DNA of 64,000 bases from Zygaena filipendulae. Lineage: Eukaryota > Arthropoda > Insecta > Lepidoptera > Zygaenidae. Every line of letters begins with the position of its first letter. The first letter of the stretch is position 1. A model generated the notes under the pieces. That model did not search any database and had not been told where the DNA came from. It worked only from the letters and a program-made list of their open reading frames with translations. Positions 22,856 to 32,852 of this stretch are shown here, in pieces. The translations under genes and the position numbers were made by a program. The stretch lies in contig OU015679.1 of assembly GCA_907165275.2 (NCBI GenBank), positions 186,001 to 250,000 on the forward strand. The letters run 5' to 3'.

Positions 22856-24936
22856 AAGTTGTTCATGATATATACTTCGGCCTTAAATGAAAACTCATTG
22901 TAAATTGAGTTACATTTGATATTAAGCGTTCCTTTACAGTTACTTTCTCTCTCACCTACTCCAAAAACGATCGCTTTACTCTGTCGTCTTTTAATTCCTA
23001 ATGTTTGTACTCCATGCTCCGTGATAAGAGACAATTGCGACCCTTGGTCAATCAAGGCTCTCATCCTTATGATTGATCCATCTGCGGCCTCGACATTAAC
23101 TAACGCCGTAGATAATAAAGTTTCCATTGTTTCGTATTGCGATACATGCGACATATTTGTACCATATTGATTTTGATTACTTCTATTAAATGTAACACGT
23201 TTTGCAACTTCGTGACCCAATTTTGTTGGTGGATTCCTTTGCCTATAGGCGTCATGTATCACTGTATGATGATTCTCCGAACAAATGCGGCATCGTCTTT
23301 GTGAGGTACATATTTTGTCATAATGTGGATATAAGCAATTCTGGCATATATTCCTTTGTTGTATCATATTTAATTTTGCGTCATTCGTCATACTTAAAAA
23401 GTTTTTACAATAAACTAATGCATGTTCATGATTGCATAACGGACACCTTTTGTTCCATGCCGATGACGGTGCCGTTGCATAAAAGGATCGCATAAATGGC
23501 TTCGGCGAGTTATTATTCCAACTGTAATTTGAATACTTGTTATAATACTGCATGTTCTTTCTAGGGCCGTGGTACATACTTTGATTAGTTTGATAGTTGT
23601 TACTCTTCTGATAAATATTGTTCTGCGTCTTGCGTCCTTGTTCTAAAGTTGTGAATTTGCTTTCCAAGTAGTTTAGAAATTCTTGTAAACTTGGTAATTC
23701 GCGAGAATTTTTCAATGACTCTATGTACTCTGTATATGATTCACCATCTAATTTTTGTGACAAAAGGTGAATAAGTATTGGATCCCACGTACCTATATCC
23801 ACTCCAAGGTTTTTTATAGCGTTTAATGTTTCTAGGGTGACGTCATGCATTTTTCGAATGTGCCCTAACGACTGTTGTTGTGACGTTGGAAGGCTTAAAA
23901 GAATGTTGAGGTGTGACGTAAAAATAAGTTTTTTGTTGTCATACCGATGGTTTAATATATCCCAACATGTATCATAATTTTCTGTGCTGATCGGGAGATG
24001 TTGTATGAGTCTTTCCGCTTCACCTCTTATTTTGTTTTTTAAAAACTGCATTTTTTGAGCCTTTGATAGGCAAGGATTTAAATGTATTGCTTCCTTGAAT
24101 AAGTCTTTGAATGAGGTCCATTGATGATAATTACCGGTGAAGATAGGGAGGTCCACTTTGGGTGTGGATTTTTCTCGATGCGCTACGGACCATAGTTTAG
24201 TGTTGATAGCTTTTTTCAAATGAATATACACATTTTCATGATCTGTGAATGCCCTTTCATACTCTTCGTTGTCGCCCTCTAGTTCGGCATAAATTTTCCA
24301 ATGCTGTGAATCTATAGTTTCCCATCTAGTTTGCAATTGCGAAAGTACATCTTCAAATTCCCATTTCTCGGAGATATTTTCAATTTTGATACCATTAACG
24401 GTTCGCATAAAGGCTGTAAAATTGATAGTTTGAACATGTAACATGTCATCCAACTTGCTGAATGACCCTTGTGATTTTTCCTTTACCGATCCTTGTTTTT
24501 CATAATTATTCTTCGCACCTATCTCTTCGCTTGATACGTTCCCCTCTTCCTGATAAACCTGGCCTGATTCTTCCACTGATAATTTCCCTTTTTGATATTG
24601 TTTACTCGTACTTGCGATTGCTCCTTTTGAATACGCACTCGGCTCTGTTGCCGAGTTATCCATGATGTATGTTTTAATTTTGCGATACAGCTTCTCCGTT
24701 TTTTCGTAGTATTTTCCTTGAAAATACGGCTGTTCTTTGTCTTCAGCCTTTAAAATTTCATTATGATTACCCTGATATTCTCCCCAATACGATTCTAAAG
24801 TCTCTAGTTTGCGTGCAAAATAGTTAGGGGTGGACTTACGTTCCTTTCCATCCTTTTGCATGTTGCTCTGCAGCTTTTCCATGGCTGCATAGAGCTCAGC
24901 TTGAGACTCGTACAGATACTCTATGTTGAGACTCAT
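22843..24936 (-). CDS. BEL/Pao element 1 gag-protease
   Basis: A 697-residue frame starts at an ATG. Its N-terminal third is charged (Lys/Glu) with a FARKLETLESYWGEYQ segment. A DUF1759-like gag core follows (LPIFTGNYHQWTSFKDLF, about residue 265 onward, to YDTCWDILNHRY). Cys/His knuckles lie at about residues 495-560 (CPLCNHEH, CQNCL, CRICSENHHTVIH). The protease has an ALIDQGSQLSLI active site near residue 625. The protein would form the particle and process it. It ends at TGA about 60 residues beyond the active site, where the pol frame resumes in another phase. The gag-protease part is open, but the element cannot complete replication. Confidence 0.88.
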   Translation of the reverse strand: MSLNIEYLYESQAELYAAMEKLQSNMQKDGKERKSTPNYFARKLETLESYWGEYQGNHNEILKAEDKEQPYFQGKYYEKTEKLYRKIKTYIMDNSATEPSAYSKGAIASTSKQYQKGKLSVEESGQVYQEEGNVSSEEIGAKNNYEKQGSVKEKSQGSFSKLDDMLHVQTINFTAFMRTVNGIKIENISEKWEFEDVLSQLQTRWETIDSQHWKIYAELEGDNEEYERAFTDHENVYIHLKKAINTKLWSVAHREKSTPKVDLPIFTGNYHQWTSFKDLFKEAIHLNPCLSKAQKMQFLKNKIRGEAERLIQHLPISTENYDTCWDILNHRYDNKKLIFTSHLNILLSLPTSQQQSLGHIRKMHDVTLETLNAIKNLGVDIGTWDPILIHLLSQKLDGESYTEYIESLKNSRELPSLQEFLNYLESKFTTLEQGRKTQNNIYQKSNNYQTNQSMYHGPRKNMQYYNKYSNYSWNNNSPKPFMRSFYATAPSSAWNKRCPLCNHEHALVYCKNFLSMTNDAKLNMIQQRNICQNCLYPHYDKICTSQRRCRICSENHHTVIHDAYRQRNPPTKLGHEVAKRVTFNRSNQNQYGTNMSHVSQYETMETLLSTALVNVEAADGSIIRMRALIDQGSQLSLITEHGVQTLGIKRRQSKAIVFGVGERESNCKGTLNIKCNSIYNEFSFKAEVYIMNNFMNN

Positions 24937-24974
24937 GATTATATTCCTAACACAGATATGAACTCTTGATAGGC

Positions 24975-25145
24975 TGATATACCCTGATACAATGATATGC
25001 TCTTGATCCCCTATATCCCCTTGATATGCTGCTCACTGCAACGCTTGATAATCCCCGATATACCCCTTGATATGCTGCTCACTGCAACGCTTGATAATCC
25101 CCGATATAACTCTTGATATGCTGCTCACTGCAACGCTTGATAATC
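24975..25145. repeat. 46-bp tandem repeat in the BEL leader
   Basis: Three copies with 'ttgatatgctgctcactgc' at 25021, 25067 and 25113, plus degenerate copies upstream. It lies between the gag start and the primer binding site, in the transcript leader of BEL/Pao element 1. Confidence 0.8.
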
Positions 25146-25181
25146 CATAGGTCGCTGGTTCAAATCCGGCTCGAAGGACCA
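25145..25181 (-). other. BEL/Pao primer binding site with extended tRNA-Tyr match
   Basis: The plus strand here reads like the 3' part of a tRNA, including the T-arm (GGTTCAAATCC), the acceptor strand (GGCTCGAAGGA) and a terminal CCA. From memory this fits insect tRNA-Tyr. Eukaryotic tRNA genes do not encode CCA, so this is a primer site and not a tRNA gene. It is six bases from the LTR edge at 25,188. The match extends about 35 bases, well beyond the usual 18. Confidence 0.65.
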
Positions 25182-25187
25182 AAAATG

Positions 25188-25600
25188 TGTGGGGCACAGT
25201 GACCTGTGACTGATACGGCTAGATATGGTGATTTATTTGTTTATTGTATATCAGGGTGATTGTCTATGATAGATGTTGTGGTCGGCACGGGACGCGGCTG
25301 GCGAGCCGATTCGTTTGTTATGGATTAATTGATACTATACCGACGCCCGTGACCGACATGAATCGACTGCCGCGACCGGGCCGTAGGAAAGCGGCTCGAT
25401 CGCGTAAATCGCTGTCGAAAGCAGTGTTTGGTTTCACGCAGTGGACCGAACAATACGAATCCAGCACTCCCGTTTAAAGTCTAGCAGATCATGGTAGAGA
25501 AATAATAATTAATATTAATATTGCTTGAACATTATCACATTATCATCCATAGTCCCAAACTAAAAAGAGCTTATTCTATGGGTATACATAATGGTTTTAA
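25188..25600 (-). repeat. BEL/Pao element 1 5' LTR (partial)
   Basis: The plus strand begins TGTGGGGCACAGTG, which is the LTR's 3' edge on the coding strand. The LTR contains a GC-richer promoter-like part (25,280-25,430) and grades into AT-rich sequence near 25,500. Satellite begins by about 25,600, so the outer boundary is lost or displaced. The short frame at 25,244-25,477 is unlikely to be a gene. Confidence 0.55.
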
Positions 25601-27645
25601 ACTAATGAAGGACCAACTTCCCAATCTAAATTTTTTGCGGTCTTGTACCGACAAAAGTATTAATAAAATCGAAAAATCGAATCTTCGAATCGCTATGTAA
25701 ACAACAGAACTATTTCCAAAATGTATATGGATATTCAGAACTATGTGGGGGGCAACTAGAACTCATGCCATTTTTTTAAAAACTTGTGTATAAAAAAAAA
25801 GTTTTTCTCAATTTTCATCTAGTTTCCAGAAAATGTGATTTTTTCTGAAATTTCTAGGTGCCCCTAAAAGAGTTCTACAAGTTTTTCTTCTAACTTATTT
25901 CGATATAACCGATAAGAAAGATGCTAGGTTCAGATGAAAATAATTAGTTATTTTGGAAAAAAATAAATATTCAAAAATCGATTTTTTTGTTAGAGTTCCG
26001 TTGGCCCCCCAAAGAGTTCTACACATTATCCCTATAATATTTTTCGATTTGACTAATACTTTTCGCGGTACAAGGCCGTAAAAAAATTGGGAAATTATTT
26101 CAAAACCATTTTTGGGCTATGTAAACAACAGAACTATTTCCAAAATGTATATAGATGTTCAGAACTATGTGGGGGGCAACTAGAACTCATGCCATTTTTT
26201 TAAAAACTTGTGTATAAAAAAAAAGTTTTTCTCAATTTTCATCTAGTTTCCAGAAAATGTGATTTTTTCTGAAATTTCTAGGTGCCCCTAAAAGAGTTCT
26301 ACAAGTTTTTCTTCTAACTTATTTCGATATAACCGATAAGAAAGATGCTAGGTTCAGATGAAAATAATTAGTTATTTTGGAAAAAAATAAATATTCAAAA
26401 ATCGATTTTTTTGTTAGAGTTCCGTTGGCCCCCCAAAGAGTTCTACACATTATCCCTATAATATTTTTCGATTTGACTAATACTTTTCGCGGTACAAGGC
26501 CGTAAAAAAATTGGGAAATTATTTCAAAACCATTTTTGGGCTATGTAAACAACAGAACTATTTCCAAAATGTATATAGATGTTCAGAACTATGTGCGGGG
26601 CAACTAGAACTCATGCCATTTTTTTAAAAACTTGTGTATAAAAAAAAAGTTTTTCTCAATTTTCATCTAGAAAAGAAGAAGAAAGAAAATAAATTTATTT
26701 GTCAACCAACACATAACTAATATATAACTGCAACAATACAAAAATGTTGACAAAATGGTCCCGGCTCAGCATAATACTACCTCACACAGTTAACAGTGTG
26801 AGGCAGCGCTGGTTTTCAGCCGGAACCACGGCTAGTTTCCGGAAAATTAAATTTTTTCTTAGATTTCTAGGTGCTTCTCAAAGAGTTCTACAAGTTTTTC
26901 CTATAACTTATTTCGATATAACCGATAAGAAAGACGCTAGGTTCAGATAAAAGTAATTAGTTATTTTGGAAAAAAATAAAATATTCAAAAATCGATTTTT
27001 TTGTTAGAGTTCCGTTGGCCCTCCAAAGAGTTCTACACATTATCCCTGTAACATTTTTCGATTTGACTAATACTTTTCGCGGTATAAGGCCGTAAAATAT
27101 GAAAATCGGGAAATTATTTCAAAACCATTTTTGGTCTATGTAAACAACAGAACTATTTCCAAAATGTATATAGATGTTCAGAACTATGTGGGGGGCAACT
27201 AGAACTCATGCCATTTTTTTAAAAACTTGTGTATAAAAAAAAAGTTTTTCACAATTTTCATCTAGTTTCTAGAAAATGTGATTTTTTTCTTAGATTTCTA
27301 GGTGCCCCTTAAAGAGTTCTATAAGTTTTTCATATAACTTATTTCGATATAACCGATAAGAAAGACGCTAGGTTCAGATGAAAATAATTATTTTGAAAAA
27401 AAATAAAATATTCAAAAATCGATTTTTTTGTTAGAGTTCCGTTGGCCCCCCAAAGAGTTCTACACATTATCCCTATAAAATTTTTCGATTTGACTAATAT
27501 TTTTCGCGGTATAAGGCCGTAAAATATGAAAATCGGGAAGTTGGCCCCCCATTATTTCAAAACCATTTTTGGTCTATGTAAACAACAGAACTATTTCCAA
27601 AAAGTATAAAGAACTCCGGAACTATGTGGGGGGCCACTAGAACTC
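25600..27645 (-). repeat. 422-bp tandem satellite, minus-oriented block
   Basis: Nearly five copies of the unit seen at 18,630-19,690, in reverse orientation ('cccctaaaagagttctac' recurs at about 25,862 and 26,284, 422 bp apart). The block lies between the BEL LTR and a second BEL fragment. It is interrupted at 26,671-26,831 by a non-LTR tail. Confidence 0.88.
26671..26831 (-). mobile_element. 5'-truncated non-LTR tail in the satellite
   Basis: A block foreign to the 422-bp unit begins AAAAGAAGAAGAAAG on the plus strand (the A-rich 3' end reversed) and ends 'gccggaaccacgg', flanked by CTAG on both sides. Read on the minus strand it contains 'ctgaaaaccagcgct' and 'aataaat...ttcttcttc', as does the plus-strand tail at 44,200-44,390. 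It is the 3' end of one non-LTR family. Confidence 0.65.
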
Positions 27646-27671
27646 ACTTTATTTTTTTTTTATTTTGACAT

Positions 27672-28590
27672 TGGGGGTCCAACTTCACACCGCCAAGTTT
27701 TTCCTACATCTTCTGATTTAAATTGATAAAGTATGTTTTCGGTGCTTTGTTTATTCGCAATTGAGTCCAACATCTTTGGTTCAGTACATGCCCATTTTCG
27801 TAGAGTGAACCCTCCTGACTTTAATACATTACACAAATCTGATATTTGTTGTTTTCATTTATTAATAGAGTGCGCTCCATATACAAGGTCATTCATATAA
27901 AATGCTTGTTCAATGATATCTGCTGCTTCAGGATAGCTGCTCCTTTCGTCAGTTGCTAGTTTCTTCAACGTCATCATTGCCAAAAATGGTGCTGCCTTCG
28001 TACTATAAGTCACTGTCGTCAGTTGATAATCTTGAATAGGTTGCTGTTGATAGTCTCTCCACACGATTTTTTGATAATTTTGATGATGTTCACTGATATA
28101 GATCTGCCGGTACATCTTCTCAATGTCCGCAGTGTAGGCATATTTAGAACTAGAGCCTGTAAGTCTTGCTGTAGGTTGGGTCCATTATACATTACATCCT
28201 TTAGACTCATCCCTGAGGACGTCGTTGCTGACGCATTAAATACTACGCGTAATTTAGTTGTAGTCGAATCTATGCGATGTACTCCATGATGCGGTAGGAA
28301 ACATTCTGTCGTATAAGTATTTTTTGAAGGGACCATGTGACTTAGTTCTTGATATTCCTTAATGAATGCTTTGTAATCAGTTGATAACGCTACGTCTCTG
28401 TCTAGTTTTCATTCCAAATTTTTAAACTGAGCTATTGCTAGCTCTTTTGATCTCCCTAATTGATATTTCTCCTCTTTTTTGAAAGGTAATTCGACCTCAT
28501 ATCGCCCATCGTCACGTCGTTTCGTCGTTTTATTATAATGTTGTATAAAATGTTGATCTTCTTCTGATATGTTTGGCGCTTCATTGCTTT
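27672..28590 (-). pseudogene. BEL/Pao fragment 2, RT region
   Basis: The minus strand starts at about 28,590 with EAPNISEEDQHFIQHYNK and runs through RVVFNASATTSSG and MYRQIYISEHHQNYQ. It then continues past the point where element 1 ends: TKAAPFLAMMTLKKLA, a YMNDL box and GGFTLRKWACTEPKML. Compared with element 1 it has a 16-bp deletion near 28,145 that breaks the frame, a stop just after SINK (27,855) and Asn in place of the first Asp of the usual YxDD box. Its left end meets satellite at about 27,660. It is another inactive copy of the same family. Confidence 0.85.
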
Positions 28591-28604
28591 CACTGTGCCC
28601 CACA
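28591..28604. repeat. BEL/Pao LTR edge
   Basis: CACTGTGCCCCACA here is the exact reverse complement of the LTR edge at 25,188-25,201. I infer that the LTR has matching inverted ends and that this is the outer edge of a deleted 5' LTR, joined on the left to internal RT sequence and on the right to a Gypsy element. Confidence 0.55.
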
Positions 28605-29905
28605 CAATAACTGACGAGTTAGAGTGTTTTGTATTCGTATCAAGTACGAAGACGATATATGTTAACCTTGATTTCAGGGCACATTTCTCGCGAGCCGAAT
28701 TTGTGCAGAAATTAGGTTATTTTTGTGAAAAGATACGTGTTGATGAAATTTGTATAATTAAAAATAAAGATAATATTCAGTTTGTTAAAGATATGTGCGA
28801 AGAGATAGCGTTACTTAAAAAATGGTCCGGACCACGAATATGTCTATTACAAGGTGTTAAAAGAATAAGTGACGATAATGAAAAAACTATTATTATGAAT
28901 GACTTTCATTTATTGCCTACCAGTGGTCATGCTGGAGTGCGCAGAATGGTGAATACTATTAAAAGACGGTACTACTGGCCAGGTATCGAAAAGGACGTCC
29001 AGAATTTTGTTAAGAAATGCATGAATTGTCAGAAGTCGAAATATTTTCATTACATCAAACAGCCGATGGAAATAACAACAACAGTTTCTTCGGCATTTGA
29101 TACAATTTATTTAGATGTAGTAGGTCCATTAGATAAGGATTTAGAAGGTAATTGCTATATATTGACCATACAATGCGAATTAACCAAATTTGTACAAGCA
29201 ATTCCCCTTAAAAACAAAGAAACAGTGTCGATAGCAGATGCATTTGTACGACAGTTTGTTTTAAGTTTTGTCATTCCGAGAACAGTAGCTGCAGATCGAG
29301 GAACAGAGTTCATATCCGCAACTATGGAACAGGTTTGTAAAATACTCAATATTGAAAAACTTTCCTCAACAGCCTACCATCATCAGTCTATTGGTGCTCT
29401 TGAAAATGCGCACAAAACTCTGGGTGCATTTTTAAGAATTCAATGTGACAATCACACAGATACGTGGAGCTATTGGTTGCCATTTTGGTGTTTTAGTTTT
29501 AATAACACAGTTCATTCTGAAACAAAGTATACGCCATTTGAACTTGTTTTTGGTAAACTCTGTAGAATACCCAGTAAAATTTGTGATCCTGTAGAGCCAT
29601 TGTACAATGTTGATGACTATCCATTACAGTTAAAATATCGATTACAATTAGCCCATGCTGATGCAAAAAATAGTTTATTAGTAAGTAAGAACAAACAAAA
29701 GCAATTGTATGATAAATATGTGAATTCAGTAAACTATGAGAAAGATGATTTAGTGTTAATAAAGAACGAAACAGGTCGAAAATTAGATGTATTATTCGAC
29801 GGACCATATGAAGTAGTAGAAGATCTTGGTAGTAAAGTTAGAATAAGAAAAAATAATAGAATTGAATTAGTACATAAGAATAGAACTAGACCTTATTATA
29901 AATAG
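28605..29905 (+). CDS. Gypsy (element B, mdg3/micropia-like) integrase
   Basis: The open frame enters from the left without a start codon of its own; the GTG at 28,595 lies in the BEL edge. After a tether-like N-terminal part it has the HHCC zinc-binding region (LLPTSGHAGVRRM...YYWPG, then CMNCQK) and the DDE core: YLDVVGP, then AADRGTEF and IGALENAHK. A C-terminal GPY-type segment (FDGPYEVVEDLGSKV) ends at RPYYK and a stop. The order and the YHHQSIGALEN motif suggest the mdg3/micropia lineage. All three acidic catalytic residues are present. The upstream protease, RT and RNase H are absent, cut off by the BEL edge, so it is an isolated 3' end. Confidence 0.9.
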
Positions 29906-29929
29906 ATTTAATTTTGATGACTTTTTGTA

Positions 29930-31445
29930 TTTTGATAAAAAACTCAATAGAATTTTTAGAAAGAAAGGATATAGTTGATTTTTCTGTGGAATCAGTCATA
30001 GAATTTAGTGCCATAGAAATTCCAAAATTAAATTTTATTGTAATAGGATTGTAAAGAGCGTACCGACATATTGATGTATTTTATAAACAAATTGGCAATT
30101 TATTAAACAAATTAAATTCAAAAGATAAACATAAATACTAACTTATTGGAGGAGATTTTAATATTAATGTTAAAGAAAAAAGTAAGCGATCCCAAGAGTT
30201 AATAAATGTAATGAGCTCATTTAACCTAAAACAACTAATTCGAGAACCTACACGAGTAACCAAAGCATCAACAACCTGTATAGATCGATCGATCTTGACA
30301 AACTACAAAACCTTGGTAGAGAAAGCATATGTCGAGGATTATGGCTTATCTGACCATAAAGCCATTCACTTAAAATTCAACTCAGAAAATCTATGTTATA
30401 ACTACAATAAAATACATTATAAAAATAAAAGAATATTTACAGAAAATAAAATTAACCTATTTCAAAATTCGTTACGCGAGATAAATTGGAATAATACATT
30501 AAATAAAACTTGTAATATAAATAAAAAATATAGCAATTTTCTCGCTTCAATTAATAAAATACTAAATAAACACATACCAATTCAAAAACTAAAAATAAAA
30601 ACACAACCCAAAAAAAGTTGGCTGACTACGGGACTAAAACAATCATGCCTAAATAAAAGATCTTTAAAAATCATTTTAAATGAAACAAATAATAAAGTCA
30701 TTAGGAAACATTATAAACTTTTTTATAAAATTCTAAAGCGTACTGTAAAACTTTCAAAAAGATTTACATATATTAGACAAATAGAACATTCAATAAGATA
30801 AATACAATGTGGAGCATCATTAAAGAGAGGACGGGTAAAAAAATAAAACAAACACATCTTAAAAATGTACAACTATTGTTTGAAAATGACCTAATAAAGT
30901 GTCCAAAAAAAATTGCAAATACTTTTAATAACTACTTTGCTACCGTAGGGCTAGGTACTGCAAAATAACGACAATACTGGCCATCCTGTTAAGAACTCTC
31001 CAAATTAACTCCTTATATTTAAACCCGGTAAATCCAGTTTAGGTTTTAAAAATTATACGACATATGAAAAATGGACGCAGATAAGCAATAACATGTTAAC
31101 CCACAAAATGTAGTTATTAATTCAGAACGATTTATTAAGTGTTAGGAAACGTTTTTTAATTTTATGTTTACCTTATTACATTGCTTAAATATGTAACTAA
31201 ATATTGAACATAAAAAATGTTGACACAAAATGGCGCTCCTAATTTTAAAACGCGATTTAATCAAAATTTCTCCAGTGTGGGTTAACACACTATTGCTTTT
31301 TGCTTATCTATGTCCAAATAAACATAGCTGTGGCATAGATGATATACCCCCTAAATTATTGAAACACTGCGCCGAGGAACTTGCAGAACCGTTAACTACC
31401 CTCATAAACCAAAGCTTCGAGGAAGGTCAATTTCCGGATTTACTA
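29930..31445 (+). pseudogene. Non-LTR retrotransposon endonuclease to RT start
   Basis: Fragments in order: a VIEFSAIEIPKLNFIVIGL segment of an APE-type endonuclease, IGGDFNINV, LIREPTRVTKASTTCID and the terminal GLSDHKAIHL motif. A linker frame (30,211-30,801) follows, then TMWSIIKERTGKK and the RT start, CGIDDIPPKLLKHCAEELAEPL. Stops and frame changes separate the pieces, and unrelated AT-rich sequence lies at about 30,970-31,280. It ends abruptly at about 31,445, before the catalytic RT motifs. The type fits CR1/Jockey and could be the same family as the tail at 1937. Confidence 0.8.
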
Positions 31446-32630
31446 ATAGTACGGACCGCCAAGAGGGGATTTGTGGATTAGCTAAAGCGCGTCAGATGAA
31501 CATAAGGGGGGTACCTTGCACCATGTTGAGTACCTCCACCAAATATAGGCCCTCTACACTGGTGGGTGCGTCTAGAATAACCGATCAGATTAGTAAAAAA
31601 AAATCGATAACTCGAAATACTCGAGCGCGTCAGATTAAGATATGGTGGGTTAATTACATAGTGAGAAGTATGTATATGAATAATCTGACCATTTGAACGT
31701 GACGTAAGGGAGTTAGAGGATCACAAACTTGCAAAAAAAAAACGCAACTTCGACATTCTCGAGCGCAGTTGATTTATTTTTTATTTTAAAGTAAATAACT
31801 CAAGGATAGCGGGAAAAATATAATCTGCCGATTTTCATAAGCCGAGAAACAAAAATCATCTTCGAATCGAACGAGCAGCTGCAGTGAAACATGTACCTAT
31901 TCATATCTCTGTCTTTCTTTCCCTTTTACTTTTTCTCTATCTCTCACTCTCTCGCACCGTCCTCACACTACTTTCCGTCGCCATAACGTCATCACAGTAT
32001 ATCACGGCGCTAAACGTGTCAAATTATAACTTTTTTTGGTCGGTTAAAATACATATTAAAATAAGTTAAGGTAAGTATTACATCAAACTATAGGTTCACC
32101 TATAATCTTTCACTTTAATGTAATTATATATATATTATATAATAAAGCTCATCACAAAACAACGCGTTCATGTTATTATATGTAAAACGCTCTGGCTTGT
32201 TTGTGCTTTAAAGTTAGTTTTGTGAATAATATTTTGTGAGCTTTTACATATTTCATAGAAATATAAAGTGTGTTTTTTGTGAACAAGAAATAGCTCATAA
32301 AGTTATTAAACTTACTGTAGTGTTTGCCGTCACTACGTATAGGTATATCACAGACTCACTACTACTACCTGATCCTTGAGCGAGCGCACGTCCGACTCGC
32401 TCCGCGCCTAACAACAAACTACCCGTCGGGTGATGTTGACAATCTTTATATATCCCCACGATATTTCTTTATACCCTCTCTGGGATACATGAGACAACGT
32501 ATTATATCTACCTACTTAATAGACACAAACACTACATCTCTTCCTTGTTAACAAATATTTAAACTTGAGAATTTCTAACTTAACAACTGGACAATCATTT
32601 TTTAATTTTTTTTTACTAATGATAATAATA
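31446..32630. other. Region without recognisable gene
   Basis: Starts with a stretch in which GCGCGTCAGAT occurs twice (about 31,489 and 31,626) and its partial complement AATCTGACC once (31,681), followed by A-rich and CT-rich DNA. I see only short chance frames. The recurring motif may be the end of an unidentified DNA element. Confidence 0.35.
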
Positions 32631-32631
32631 G

Positions 32632-32852
32632 AACAAATATAATAATAATATTAACAACAATAATCCCCCCACAACACACAGATCCATCTGGTCCCACAGC
32701 AAGTCATTAACTATCAGCCTGTGTCGCGGAAACCAAGCAAACGTGGCACTCACCACACAGAACCACATAGCATCACACAAAGTGTACCCCCACCGGGAAT
32801 CGAACCCGGAACCCCCCGACCAGCGGGCAGGCACGGCGACCCACTGCGCCGT
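32632..32852 (-). mobile_element. tRNA-derived SINE
   Basis: On the minus strand the head reads GGCGCAGTGGGTCGCC (A-box-like) and GGTTCGATTCCCGG (B box, 32,793-32,808), an RNA polymerase III promoter of tRNA origin. A body follows with 'acgtttgcttggtttccgcgacacagg' split across it and a TTATTA-rich tail. The body is shared with the fragment at 3145-3240 and its array copies. The frames at 32,616-32,973 are readings of the SINE and not genes. Confidence 0.8.

Noticed and set aside
25141..25181. tRNA-Tyr gene
   Set aside because: Only the 3' part is present, and it carries CCA, which eukaryotic tRNA genes lack. It lies beside a BEL LTR, so it is a primer binding site.
18630..27645. CRISPR-like array
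   Set aside because: The repeats are long tandem satellites without spacers, in eukaryotic DNA.
28595..28618. GTG start of the integrase frame
   Set aside because: The codon belongs to the BEL LTR edge. The integrase is the 3' part of a pol frame cut off by the BEL boundary.
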